Origin: Sphingobacterium alimentarium
GTDB lineage: Bacteria; Bacteroidota; Bacteroidia; Sphingobacteriales; Sphingobacteriaceae
NCBI RefSeq assembly: GCF_004342685.1
Contig: NZ_SMBZ01000012.1
Span: forward strand, 1 to 61,962
Direction: 5' to 3'
Length of the DNA stretch: 61,962 nucleotides
Every line of letters starts with the position of its first letter. Position 1 is the first letter of the stretch. The notes under the pieces are model-generated. The model worked only from the letters and a program-made list of their open reading frames with translations. It searched no databases and was not told the DNA's origin. Made by a program: the position numbers and the translations under genes. Below, piece after piece: positions 17,542-26,523 of this stretch.

Positions 17542-18495
17542 TTAATATGAACTTGCGTTATTCAACTTTTGAATATCTTCTCTGCTTAACTTGATATTCA
17601 TTGCATCCACAAATGCATGTATATGTTCAAATTTGGTCGCGCTTGCGATTGGTGCAGTAATACCAGGCTGAGCAGACAACCAATTAAGTGCAATTGCAGA
17701 AGCAGAAACATTATATTCATCGGCCAACTCGAGCTGTGACTTTACAATCATTCGCCCTCTATCATTCCAATATTTGTCTTTGATACCTTTGCCGCGAGTA
17801 GTTGAAAAATCTTCTTCGGATTGATATTTTCCACTCAAGAAGCCACTGGCTAATGAATAATACGGAATAACTGCTAATTGTTTTTCCAAGGCAAGTTTTT
17901 GGTATAAATTCTCAAATTTCTTCCGGTCAAATAGGTTGTATTCCGGTTGCAAGCTAATGTAAGCGGGAATATTTTTTTCCGCCGCTACATCCAAACTTTC
18001 AATTAAACGCGCAGGACTTATATTCGATGCGCCGATATAGCGCACTTTTCCTGCAGTAATCAAATCCTCATACGCGCGCAAGGTTTCCTCTATTTCTGTG
18101 TCTTGATCGTCGTAATGCGTTTGGTACACATCGATATAATCCGTCTTTAGACGTCGTAACGAATGTTCTACCTGTTCTTTGATATAAGGCCCTTTGGTAT
18201 TGAATTTGGATTCATAATCGAATCGTCCGCCCACTTTGGTCATGATAATAAGCTTATCTCTCCCTCCTCGATTAGCAAGCCAATTTCCAATAATCGTTTC
18301 GGATTCTCCACCTTTATTTCCTGGTGCCCAGTGTGAATAGTTATTAGATGTATCTATAGCATTAAATCCTTTGTCCACAAAATCATCTAAAATATCAAAA
18401 GAAGCCTTTTCATCGAGGGTCCATCCAAACACATTTCCACCAAAAATTAGCGGCACCAACTGTATATCTGAATTTCCAAACTGTATTTTATCCAT
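17542..18495 (-). CDS. Aldo/keto reductase
   Basis: A 317-residue NADPH-dependent oxidoreductase with the (beta/alpha)8 fold of the AKR superfamily, subgroup of YajO/Tas/IolS-like enzymes. Visible motifs are the catalytic Asp/Tyr region AIDTSNNYSHW, the lysine in MTKVGG, the histidine in VYQTHYDDQD, and the cofactor segment PGITAPIASATK. The substrate is not known. A perfect 8-bp inverted repeat lies 12-33 bases upstream of the ATG and is a candidate operator. dps follows after 16 bases. Confidence 0.88.
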   Translation of the reverse strand: MDKIQFGNSDIQLVPLIFGGNVFGWTLDEKASFDILDDFVDKGFNAIDTSNNYSHWAPGNKGGESETIIGNWLANRGGRDKLIIMTKVGGRFDYESKFNTKGPYIKEQVEHSLRRLKTDYIDVYQTHYDDQDTEIEETLRAYEDLITAGKVRYIGASNISPARLIESLDVAAEKNIPAYISLQPEYNLFDRKKFENLYQKLALEKQLAVIPYYSLASGFLSGKYQSEEDFSTTRGKGIKDKYWNDRGRMIVKSQLELADEYNVSASAIALNWLSAQPGITAPIASATKFEHIHAFVDAMNIKLSREDIQKLNNASSY

Positions 18496-18506
18496 TGTTA
18501 TAAGTC

Positions 18507-18528
18507 GTAAATTATAGTTCTAATTTAC
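18507..18528. promoter_or_regulatory. Inverted repeat upstream of aldo/keto reductase
   Basis: GTAAATTA and TAATTTAC, perfect 8-bp arms with a 6-base spacer, lie between the ATG of the reductase and its presumed promoter. The size and spacing suit a dimeric regulator. No regulator gene is adjacent. Confidence 0.4.
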
Positions 18529-18618
18529 ACAAAATCGAAGCCAAATCCAATTTAGCGCGACATAATAGTGTCATAATGAAAAGCACGTCAGCATAGCTAC
18601 GCAATGGATTTTTCTTAG

Positions 18619-18626
18619 TAATTTTG
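18619..18626 (+). promoter_or_regulatory. -7 box of the pseudouridine synthase gene
   Basis: TAATTTTG, an exact TAnnTTTG match, 20 bases before the ATG. A 6-bp palindrome GTCGCT/AGCGAC (18626-18642) overlaps the expected transcription start and ends four bases before the ATG. Confidence 0.55.
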
Positions 18627-18646
18627 TCGCTCAACAAGCGACGATA

Positions 18647-20332
18647 ATGGCATCCGACATTCCATTTTTACATAGATTCCAACAAGAAATTTCAGCTATC
18701 GCAAAACCTGAAAAGTTTACTTTTCCCTTTTGCTATGATCCTCATCCGTTAAGCATCTTAGCTGCAGAAGAAGTACAGGATTATCTGCTGCATCAACAGG
18801 ATTTCGAACATAACTTTGGATTAGTGGAAGGTCAAGAAGGATTGGTCATTGGAAAAATGTTTGGTGTCTTGGTGGTAGAAGATGCACAGGGCAAATTGGG
18901 CTACCTAGCCGCTTGCTCCGGAAAATTGGCTAGAACCAACCAACATCGCTATATTATTCCACCTATTTTTGATATGCTTGATCCAAATGGATTTTTCCTT
19001 CAAGAAGAAGCGACTATCAATGTCTTGAATCGGGAAATTGAAAATTTGGAAAGCAATCCAAGCATTCAACAATTAAAACAGCAAATAACATCCTGCAAAA
19101 AAAAGAATGAGCAGAACTTGTCGGAAGCACGGAGCTTGCACAAAAAAAATAAAGCTGAACGCAAGACCATCCGCACCGTACAAAAAGAAATTTTGAGTGC
19201 GGAAGATTATCAAGAATTAGAACAGGACTTGATAAAACAAAGTTACCGTGACCAGCACGAATATGATGTATTGAAAGCCGTGTGTAAACAAAGGCTAGAT
19301 ATACTTGAAAATAAGCTCAACGCTATCCTAGCGGAGATAGATAGCAAAAAAGAACTTCGGAAGAGTAAATCTTCCAACTTACAAAACAGACTATTCGACC
19401 AATATCATTTTTTGAATGCTGAAGGGGAAAAACGTGCTGTTTTGGATATTTTCGAAAAAGCCATTAATATGCTTCCGCCGGCAGGCGCAGGTGAATGTGC
19501 AGCGCCAAAACTGCTGCAATATGCATATCAACATGATTTAAAACCAATCTGTCTGGCAGAGTTTTGGTGGGGGGCTTCTCCATCTTCTGAAGTACGCAAA
19601 CACAAATACTTCTACCCCTCTTGCCGTGGTAAATGCGAGCCGATTTTAGGACACATGTTACAAGGGTTGGCGGTAGACCCGAATCCCATGATGCAAAATC
19701 CGAATCCCGACGTGGATATCAAGATTATATACGAAGATCAAGACATTATTGTCGTCAATAAACCGGCCGAATTTCTTTCAGTTCCCGGTATCAATGTACA
19801 GGATAGCGTGCAGACACGGATGCTCACTAAGCGTCCTGAAATCACTGGACCTCTGATCATCCATCGCCTAGATATGTCTACTTCAGGTATCATAGTGCTA
19901 GCAAAAAACAAAGAAGCACATCAATTTATTCAAGACCAGTTTATTCGTCATACGGTGCAAAAACGCTACACCGCACTACTCGATGGAGCGCTGACTGAAA
20001 AAGAAGGGATTATCGATCTACCATTACGTGTGGATTTAGAGGATAGACCCCGTCAAGTGGTATGCTATCAATATGGTAAACCAGCACAAACAAAATTTAA
20101 AGTGCTGGCTATCGAAAATGGCAAAACCCGTATTCATTACTATCCATTGACAGGGCGAACACATCAATTGCGTGTACATTCTGCGCACAGCAAAGGACTA
20201 AATACGCCTATCGTGGGTGATGATCTGTACGGTAAGCGCGCAGACAGACTGCATTTGCACGCGGGCTACATTCAGTTTGTGCATCCTACGACTAAGCAAT
20301 TGATGGAATTTGATGTTGCTGATCCGTTTTAA
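18647..20332 (+). CDS. RluA-type pseudouridine synthase, long form
   Basis: A 561-residue protein. The C-terminal third is a RluA-type pseudouridine synthase: IIYEDQDIIVVNKPAEFLSVPG, then HRLDMSTSG with the catalytic Asp409, then the uridine-binding YPLTGRTHQLRVH. The first about 370 residues are an extension with a strongly charged, Lys/Gln/Glu-rich segment (about 140-250) likely to form a coiled coil, followed by a conserved-looking block with EFWWGASP and CRGKCEPI. Such long RluA members are known in Bacteroidetes and some gammaproteobacteria; the RNA target is not known to me. Downstream, the Crp-like gene starts 49 bases on. Confidence 0.85.
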   Translation: MASDIPFLHRFQQEISAIAKPEKFTFPFCYDPHPLSILAAEEVQDYLLHQQDFEHNFGLVEGQEGLVIGKMFGVLVVEDAQGKLGYLAACSGKLARTNQHRYIIPPIFDMLDPNGFFLQEEATINVLNREIENLESNPSIQQLKQQITSCKKKNEQNLSEARSLHKKNKAERKTIRTVQKEILSAEDYQELEQDLIKQSYRDQHEYDVLKAVCKQRLDILENKLNAILAEIDSKKELRKSKSSNLQNRLFDQYHFLNAEGEKRAVLDIFEKAINMLPPAGAGECAAPKLLQYAYQHDLKPICLAEFWWGASPSSEVRKHKYFYPSCRGKCEPILGHMLQGLAVDPNPMMQNPNPDVDIKIIYEDQDIIVVNKPAEFLSVPGINVQDSVQTRMLTKRPEITGPLIIHRLDMSTSGIIVLAKNKEAHQFIQDQFIRHTVQKRYTALLDGALTEKEGIIDLPLRVDLEDRPRQVVCYQYGKPAQTKFKVLAIENGKTRIHYYPLTGRTHQLRVHSAHSKGLNTPIVGDDLYGKRADRLHLHAGYIQFVHPTTKQLMEFDVADPF

Positions 20333-20381
20333 ATTCTCCTAATAATTATTAACTTGCTTGGTAATAATTATATACTTATTT

Positions 20382-20954
20382 ATGGAGGTCCTGAAATACG
20401 CTTATCAACATCCTTTATTTGAGTCAAAAGACTACGATTTAATTACAGACGCACATCAAAAAATTCAAAAAAGCAAAGGGGAATTTCTTCTGGAGAAAGG
20501 GAAAGTAGAAGATGAATATTACATTGTGGAATCAGGATTGATACGCACCTATGTGTATGACTACGATGGTAATGAAATAACTACCGATTTCAAAGGAAAT
20601 AATGAGGTGGTTATTGACGTAGCTTCCATTTTTCCGCGTGTGCCCTCTCAAGAATATATCCAATGTCTGACTGATTGTACACTTTACCGCATCACATACG
20701 ACGATTTTCAGGAGCTATTTCATCAAATCCCGGCAATGCGCGAATGGGGACGTGCATGGATGTCTTTCGAACTCTATCAAAGTAAAAAAAGAGCAACCGA
20801 AATCATTACCGAGCCCGCAGCCAAACGTTATTTGCAACTGATTAAGGAAAAACCGCAAATCATCCAACAAGCACCACTAAAATATATTGCCACCTATTTG
20901 GGTATTACAGACACATCGCTGAGCCGAATTCGTAAAGAGGTGGCTCATTTATAA
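20382..20954 (+). CDS. Crp/Fnr family transcriptional regulator
   Basis: A 190-residue regulator with an N-terminal cyclic-nucleotide-binding-like beta roll (KGEFLLEKGKVEDEYYIVES, then GNEITTDFKGN) and a C-terminal helix-turn-helix (LKYIATYLGITDTSLSRIRK, about 168-187). The phosphate-binding cassette of true cAMP receptors (RxE.S) is not seen, so the effector is unknown. I take the ATG at 20382; an in-frame TTG 24 bases upstream would add eight hydrophobic residues. It is followed after 7 bases by a pentapeptide-repeat gene and then an L,D-transpeptidase gene, probably one operon. Confidence 0.87.
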   Translation: MEVLKYAYQHPLFESKDYDLITDAHQKIQKSKGEFLLEKGKVEDEYYIVESGLIRTYVYDYDGNEITTDFKGNNEVVIDVASIFPRVPSQEYIQCLTDCTLYRITYDDFQELFHQIPAMREWGRAWMSFELYQSKKRATEIITEPAAKRYLQLIKEKPQIIQQAPLKYIATYLGITDTSLSRIRKEVAHL

Positions 20955-20961
20955 TTTTTGA

Positions 20962-21528
20962 ATGAATCTAATAGAAGATAAGACTTTTCAGAAGATAGAT
21001 TTTCAAGCGGACAGCATCGAAGTCGCGGAATATGAATTCTGCAAATTTGAATATTGTAATTTTGAAGGCATACGCTTAAATGGTATCAAATTCATAGATT
21101 GTAATTTCGTGGATTGCAACTTGAGCTTGGCAAAAATCGAAAACACCATGTTTCAGGACTGCACATTCCGCAATTGCAAAATGTTGGGCTTGCAGTTTCC
21201 CACGGCTAACCTATTTAATATCAGTTTTAGTTTTGCCGATTGCACCCTCGATCATTGTAGTTTTTCAGGATTGAAACTGAATAAAATTAAGTTTGCCGCC
21301 TGTCGTATGCATGAGGTAGATTTTGAAGGCACGGAATTGAAAGAAGCTGTATGGGATAATTGTGATTTACAACGCGCAAACTTTTACAAAACTAACTTGG
21401 AAAAAGCAGATTTCACAACAGCCTATAACTTTCAAATTGATCCCGATCTTAACCGTGTAACAGGCGCAAAATTTGCTTTGCAAAGTCTTCCGGCTTTGTT
21501 GACCAAATATAAATTACGAATTAGCTGA
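20962..21528 (+). CDS. Pentapeptide-repeat protein
   Basis: A 188-residue protein made mostly of pentapeptide repeats of the form A/C(D/N)(L/F)xx: CKFEYCNFEGIRL, CNFVDCNLSLA, CTFRNCKMLG, ADCTLDHCSF, CDLQRANFYKT. The repeats fold into a right-handed square beta-helix that resembles DNA; known relatives include McbG and Qnr, which shield DNA gyrase. Whether this one binds gyrase or ParC is unknown. It lies 7 bases after the Crp-like gene and its TGA overlaps the next ATG (TGATG), so translation is probably coupled. Confidence 0.87.
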   Translation: MNLIEDKTFQKIDFQADSIEVAEYEFCKFEYCNFEGIRLNGIKFIDCNFVDCNLSLAKIENTMFQDCTFRNCKMLGLQFPTANLFNISFSFADCTLDHCSFSGLKLNKIKFAACRMHEVDFEGTELKEAVWDNCDLQRANFYKTNLEKADFTTAYNFQIDPDLNRVTGAKFALQSLPALLTKYKLRIS

Positions 21529-22259
21529 TGAAGTTCTTGCACTTCTTTCCTCTCATTTGTTTAATCATGACAAATTGCAACCCCACTCCCACTTCTTCGC
21601 ACACAGCAGATGAAGACCGCGTGCAGACTGCACTTCAAGACAAAGGAAAAAGTATGCAGCAACACTTAACTTTGCATCAACTGGACTCTACTAATTTGCA
21701 TCTTCTATTCGTCGCTTACAAGGATATAGATCGACTTGATGTATTTGCTAAATCCACGCGCGATACAGCTTACAAACGTATTCAACAATATAAGATTTGC
21801 GCACGCTCAGGACAGTTGGGTCCTAAAAAAGCCGAAGGTGACAAACAGGTGCCCGAAGGCTTTTACCACATCAATCGTTTCAACCCGAAAAGCAAATTTT
21901 ACCTGTCCTTGGGATTGAATTATCCCAATGCGTATGATCGGGCGCAGCAGTATACGGGCTCCGATATTTTCATTCATGGCAAATGGGAAACCGTCGGTTG
22001 TCTACCGATGACAGACGAATTGATGAAAGAAATCTATCTGTATGCGCTCTGGGCAAAAGAATCGGGGCAAGAAAAAATTCCAGTTTATATCTTTCCTTTT
22101 GAAATGACTGATGAAAACATGGAAAAATATAAATCCCAAGTAGAGGAATCGACTTTTTCTTTTTGGCAAAACATCCAAGAAGGCTATTTATTATTCCAAA
22201 AAAATCATCAGGAACTTTCGACTAAAGTACAAAACCAAAAGTATATTTTTACTTTTTAG
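21528..22259 (+). CDS. L,D-transpeptidase family lipoprotein
   Basis: A 243-residue exported protein, probably a lipoprotein (hydrophobic start, then MTNCNPT with Cys17). The middle holds a YkuD-type L,D-transpeptidase domain of the YafK kind: GFYHINRFNP, then the catalytic IFIHGKWETVGCLPM with His and Cys in HG-x5-GC spacing. Such enzymes make or cut 3-3 crosslinks or attach proteins to peptidoglycan. The start codon overlaps the stop of the pentapeptide gene by one base. The last 11 bases overlap the convergent dinB end. Confidence 0.85.
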   Translation: MKFLHFFPLICLIMTNCNPTPTSSHTADEDRVQTALQDKGKSMQQHLTLHQLDSTNLHLLFVAYKDIDRLDVFAKSTRDTAYKRIQQYKICARSGQLGPKKAEGDKQVPEGFYHINRFNPKSKFYLSLGLNYPNAYDRAQQYTGSDIFIHGKWETVGCLPMTDELMKEIYLYALWAKESGQEKIPVYIFPFEMTDENMEKYKSQVEESTFSFWQNIQEGYLLFQKNHQELSTKVQNQKYIFTF

Positions 22260-23421
22260 GAGGTACAGGTGCCGAAATAGCGCGTTTGATCACTTCATCG
22301 CCAAAACGATTGCGCATCGCATCCATGGCTTGATACAACCGTACCGCTTCTTCCGTATCTTCAAAAAGATTAATTTGTTGAGAACCTTGTACCAAATGGC
22401 TCAACCGCACGCCGATTAAGCGTACCAACATACGCTTCTCATACAACTTGGCAAATAATTCCTTCGCTTTACGAATCAATACCGCATCCGAAGCGGTGTA
22501 CGAGATGACCATCTGCTTGCTCACCGTATCAAAATTAGAATAGCGCAACTTCACTGTGATACAACCTGTTAATTTTCCACTTTGACGCAACTGGAACGCT
22601 AATTTTTCTGTCATGCGGATGATTTCACTATTCAAAAACTTGATATCAATCGTATCCTGCTGAAAAGTTTCTTCCGTACCCATACTTTTTTGCTCCGAAT
22701 ACGGAATGATGGGTGTCGGGTCGATACCATTGGCTTTGCGCGACAGTTCTACTCCATTCTTCCCCAATAGATTTTGCATCATCGGAACGGGTATTTCGCT
22801 CAACACTTTAATCGTTCGCACCCCCATTTGTTGCAACAAAGCAGATGTTTTCTGCCCTATTCCGGGCATACGCTCTATTTTCAAAGGTGCCAAATACGAT
22901 TTTTCTAATCCATGTGCGATCTCTTTGCGGCCGTCCGGCTTGGCATCATCCGTAGCCACTTTGCTGACCAATTTATTAGAAGCCAAGGCATAACTTATCG
23001 GTAGACCCGATTCCTTGCGGATACGATTTTTGAGCTCGACCATGAATTGGCTACAGCCAAAGAAACGATCCACCCCCGTCAAATCCACATAAAACTCATC
23101 GATACTAGCCTTTTCCATGACAGGAACGGTATCCGCCACGACATCGGTCACCAACCGCGAATAGTAGCTGTAGCTATCCGAATCTCCGCGCACGACAATG
23201 GCATGTGGACAGAGACGTAAAGCCAATTTCATCGGCATAGCGCTATGCACGCCAAATTTCCTAGTCTCATAACTACAAGCAGCCACTACTCCTCTATCAC
23301 TCAATCCTCCTACAATAAGAGGCCTCCCCACAAATTGACTATTTTTCAATCGTTCTACACTAACGAAAAAAGTATCCAAATCCAAGTGTGCTACAAACCG
23401 CTTCGTATCCTGCCAGTCCAT
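22249..23421 (-). CDS. dinB: DNA polymerase IV (Y family)
   Basis: Translesion DNA polymerase. From the ATG at 23421 it has 390 residues. Catalytic carboxylates are in HLDLDTFF (Asp14, Asp16) and SIDEFYVD (Asp108, Glu109); SYETRKFGVHSAM is the steric-gate and finger region, and MPGIGQKTSALL is the HhH of the thumb. A beta-clamp motif QINLF is at about 349-353. The longer open frame adds 22 residues (rich in Leu/Lys) that are absent from normal DinB proteins. It converges on the L,D-transpeptidase gene with an 11-base overlap, so there is no room for a separate terminator. No SOS box can be defined here. Confidence 0.93.
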   Translation of the reverse strand: MDWQDTKRFVAHLDLDTFFVSVERLKNSQFVGRPLIVGGLSDRGVVAACSYETRKFGVHSAMPMKLALRLCPHAIVVRGDSDSYSYYSRLVTDVVADTVPVMEKASIDEFYVDLTGVDRFFGCSQFMVELKNRIRKESGLPISYALASNKLVSKVATDDAKPDGRKEIAHGLEKSYLAPLKIERMPGIGQKTSALLQQMGVRTIKVLSEIPVPMMQNLLGKNGVELSRKANGIDPTPIIPYSEQKSMGTEETFQQDTIDIKFLNSEIIRMTEKLAFQLRQSGKLTGCITVKLRYSNFDTVSKQMVISYTASDAVLIRKAKELFAKLYEKRMLVRLIGVRLSHLVQGSQQINLFEDTEEAVRLYQAMDAMRNRFGDEVIKRAISAPVPPKK

Positions 23422-23589
23422 TTCCTTTGTTAATTTACTTTCCAAAAATACTAATTTTTTTAGCAAAACAAATATACTTTTTACCATAGAAATTAACGAT
23501 GTACTCTAAACAATTCGTAAAAGATTGCCTATATTTAATAAGCCAATCCATTACTTGTCGTTCAAGATATAGACACTAAAAACAGACAC

Positions 23590-25602
23590 ATGGCATCACA
23601 GAAAACATATAGCGACACGGAAGAAAACTGCTGCTCCACACCTACACCAATAGGCCAGCACCGCCATACTCAAGAACATTCAGAACATACGCATACGCAC
23701 GATGATGACGATGGACACAACCATAGCCACGCCGTCAGTGGTAGCATATGGCGTATGTTCTTACCATCACTGCTATCTCTTCTGCTTTTGCTTACTGCTA
23801 TCACTTTTGACAATTGGTGGCCACAAGAATGGTTTAGCGGCACTGTCCGTTTTTTATGGTACGTGACGGCCTATGGCATTGTAGGCTTTCCTGTCATTAA
23901 AGATGCTTTTGTGAGCATCACCAAAGGCGATATATTTTCCGAATTCCTGTTGATGACTATTGCGACAGTGGGTGCATTTTTCATTGAAGAGTATCCTGAA
24001 GCCGTAGCCGTCATGCTGTTTTATTCTGTAGGAGAAGTTTTTCAAAGTATGGCCGTGTCACGTGCAAAAAGAAATATTCAATCGCTATTAGACCAACGTC
24101 CGGATGAAGTCACTATTTTGCAAAATGGCCAATCCATTGTCATTCCGGCCATGCAGGCTAATATTGGAGATATTATTCAACTCAAACCCGGGGAAAAATT
24201 GGGATTAGATGGCGAATTGGTTTCTGAAAAAGCGATCTTTAATACTTCGGCATTGACGGGAGAAAGCAAACCGGACACCAAAGATAAGGGAGAGTCTGTT
24301 CTCGCCGGGATGATTAACCTCAATACCGTAACACATATACGCGTGACTACAGCCTACGCCGATAGCAAATTGAGTAAAATCTTAGAGCTCGTACAAAATG
24401 CCTCTTCACAAAAGGCGCCAACCGAACTTTTTATTCGAAAATTCGCTAAGGTCTACACACCCATTGTCGTCCTTTTAGCGATCTGTATTTGTTTATTGCC
24501 AGCCTTATTTGTCAGCAACTATATATTTAACGAATGGCTGTACAGAGCCTTGATATTTCTAGTAATCTCGTGTCCCTGTGCTTTGGTCATTTCGATTCCA
24601 CTGGGGTATTTTGGAGGAATAGGTGCGGCGAGCAAAAACGGTATTTTGTTCAAAGGCTCGAATTATCTCGATACGATTGCCAATATTCAACACATCGTCA
24701 TGGACAAAACAGGAACCATGACAGAAGGAGTTTTCAAGGTTCAGGAGGTCAATTTTAAAACAGACATTGACAGCAATTTGATGCTACAATACGTCAATGC
24801 AGTAGAAAGTCAAAGCACCCATCCTATTGCGACAGCTATACATGATTATGTAGGCGAGGTAGACCCCTATATTCGCTTGGTGAATACGGAAGAGATTCCA
24901 GGCCATGGACTTCAATCGACCATTGAAGGCAAAGAATTGCTGGTTGGGAATTTCAAACTGTTAGACAAATTTGGCATCCCTTACGATACAGACCCTACAA
25001 CTATTGTCTATACGACCCTGGCCATAGCTTATGATCAGGAATACATTGGTTATATAACTATTGCCGACCAAATCAAGGCGGACGCTCAGCAAACTATCAA
25101 TGAACTAAATCGACTTCAGGTCCAAACTACGATGTTGAGTGGAGACAAAGACACTGTAGTGGCGCATGTTGCAGATCAATTGGGCATCAAAAACTATTAC
25201 GGCAACTTATTGCCCGAAGACAAAGTCAATAAGGTCAAAGCGATCAAACAAAAGAATCAATCTGTAGCCTTCGTCGGTGATGGCGTGAATGATGCACCTG
25301 CCGTGGCGCTAAGCGATGTGGGTATCGCTATGGGAGGATTGGGCTCAGATGCCACGATCGCAACAGCGGATGTCATCATTCAAGATGATAAACCTTCCAA
25401 ATTGCCTATAGCCATCCGAATTGGTAAGAAAACAAAACAAATCGTTTGGCAAAATATCACTTTAGCATTCGTAGTCAAAGCTATTGTCCTCCTGCTGGGT
25501 GCAGGTGGATTAGCTACGATGTGGGAAGCAGTTTTTGCAGATGTTGGCGTATCGCTACTCGCCATTTTGAATGCAGTACGTATTCAGAAAATGAAATTTT
25601 AA
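23590..25602 (+). CDS. zntA: Zn/Cd/Pb-type P1B ATPase
   Basis: A 670-residue metal-exporting ATPase. The cytoplasmic N-terminus has no HMA fold; instead it has a Cys-Cys pair (ENCCSTP, 14-15) and a His/Asp-rich tail (about 24-48, HTHDDDDGHNHSH) likely to bind metal. Then follow membrane helices, the actuator loop with TGES (223-226), the CPC metal site in SCPCALVIS (328-330), phosphorylated Asp372 in DKTGTMTEG, the nucleotide-binding His-Pro at 411-412, and the hinge GDGVNDAPAVA. The CPC motif with His-rich tail suits subgroup P1B-2 (Zn2+, Cd2+, Pb2+ export). It is a lone gene with a strong terminator, and no metal regulator is adjacent. Confidence 0.9.
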   Translation: MASQKTYSDTEENCCSTPTPIGQHRHTQEHSEHTHTHDDDDGHNHSHAVSGSIWRMFLPSLLSLLLLLTAITFDNWWPQEWFSGTVRFLWYVTAYGIVGFPVIKDAFVSITKGDIFSEFLLMTIATVGAFFIEEYPEAVAVMLFYSVGEVFQSMAVSRAKRNIQSLLDQRPDEVTILQNGQSIVIPAMQANIGDIIQLKPGEKLGLDGELVSEKAIFNTSALTGESKPDTKDKGESVLAGMINLNTVTHIRVTTAYADSKLSKILELVQNASSQKAPTELFIRKFAKVYTPIVVLLAICICLLPALFVSNYIFNEWLYRALIFLVISCPCALVISIPLGYFGGIGAASKNGILFKGSNYLDTIANIQHIVMDKTGTMTEGVFKVQEVNFKTDIDSNLMLQYVNAVESQSTHPIATAIHDYVGEVDPYIRLVNTEEIPGHGLQSTIEGKELLVGNFKLLDKFGIPYDTDPTTIVYTTLAIAYDQEYIGYITIADQIKADAQQTINELNRLQVQTTMLSGDKDTVVAHVADQLGIKNYYGNLLPEDKVNKVKAIKQKNQSVAFVGDGVNDAPAVALSDVGIAMGGLGSDATIATADVIIQDDKPSKLPIAIRIGKKTKQIVWQNITLAFVVKAIVLLLGAGGLATMWEAVFADVGVSLLAILNAVRIQKMKF

Positions 25603-25611
25603 GCACCCCTA

Positions 25612-25652
25612 AAAAAATAAAAGCAATCAGAATTGATTGCTTTTATTTTTTA
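25612..25652. terminator. Bidirectional terminator, zntA / hydroxylase
   Basis: AAAAGCAATCA pairs with TGATTGCTTTT around a short loop, with A-run and T-run flanks, between convergent genes. The right flank overlaps the TAA stop of the hydroxylase gene. Confidence 0.85.
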
Positions 25653-26275
25653 TTCTTGTTCGCGAATCCCGAACCAAAAACCTTATCCCAAATAGCTGAA
25701 CTTACACCAAATCCTTTTTCCGGATCAGAATAATGGTGAAGCATATGATGATCTTTTATTTTCTTAAATAATCCCGATTTGAAATTCGCGTGGTGCATCG
25801 CATAATGGCATTCGTCATAGATTAAATAGCCAAATAAAAAACCAGCAAAGAAGCCCGCCAAAGTATATTCCGAGAAAAATAAATAAAACAAAAAGTAAAT
25901 AATCGTAGCCATCGGAATACTTGCTGACAAAGGCATCACCAGACGTAAGCGATCCTTTGGGTAATCGTGATGTACACCATGAAAAATAAAGTGAATACGC
26001 TGTCCCCATTCACTCTTCGGGTGGAAGTGGAACACCCATCGGTGTAATACATATTCCGCTAAAGTCCAAAAGGCCAACCCAAACATAAAATACCCAAAAA
26101 CGGCTGAAGCACTCATCTCCCCCGCGACATAGGCTTTCCGAATAAAATATAGGATAACGGGAATCCAAAAAATTAAAGGAACCGAATAATGAACTTTGGT
26201 TAAAGACTCAAGAAAATCATTCTTGAACATACGTGTACTTTCGGTAGAATTCGATACGTAATTTCGTTTTGCCAT
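25643..26275 (-). CDS. Fatty acid hydroxylase (sterol desaturase family)
   Basis: A 210-residue membrane protein with the histidine boxes of the fatty acid hydroxylase superfamily: EYVLHRWVFHFHP, FHGVHHDYP, HYAMHH and DHHMLHHYSD, which hold a di-metal centre. It has about four membrane helices. The arrangement resembles fatty acid 2-hydroxylases (Scs7/FA2H type without the cytochrome b5 domain), which in sphingolipid-making Bacteroidetes would add the 2-hydroxyl group to the acyl chain of ceramides. That role is inferred, because no sphingolipid gene is adjacent. Confidence 0.8.
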   Translation of the reverse strand: MAKRNYVSNSTESTRMFKNDFLESLTKVHYSVPLIFWIPVILYFIRKAYVAGEMSASAVFGYFMFGLAFWTLAEYVLHRWVFHFHPKSEWGQRIHFIFHGVHHDYPKDRLRLVMPLSASIPMATIIYFLFYLFFSEYTLAGFFAGFLFGYLIYDECHYAMHHANFKSGLFKKIKDHHMLHHYSDPEKGFGVSSAIWDKVFGSGFANKNKK

Positions 26276-26523
26276 ATGAATAAGTATTTATAAAAGTAAC
26301 CTACTTCCACTTTTTACTTAATTGTATTCCTAGATGTAACTACAAAATTAATACCTTATCATCAGTTTGAAAACTATAAATCGTCATTTTTCTGTACTTT
26401 TTGACTTTACAAGAGATTAAGTCAGATTTTATTATTCCTTTTAAATAAGTTCCATTAGATAGAAATTTGTAATTTTACCAAATTCAAAAACTTGAATCCG
26501 TATAACAATCAAATAAAAATTAA

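Noticed and set aside
22249..22259. Eleven-base overlap of L,D-transpeptidase and dinB ends as a sign of a wrong stop
   Set aside because: Both C-termini look normal; short convergent overlaps are common.
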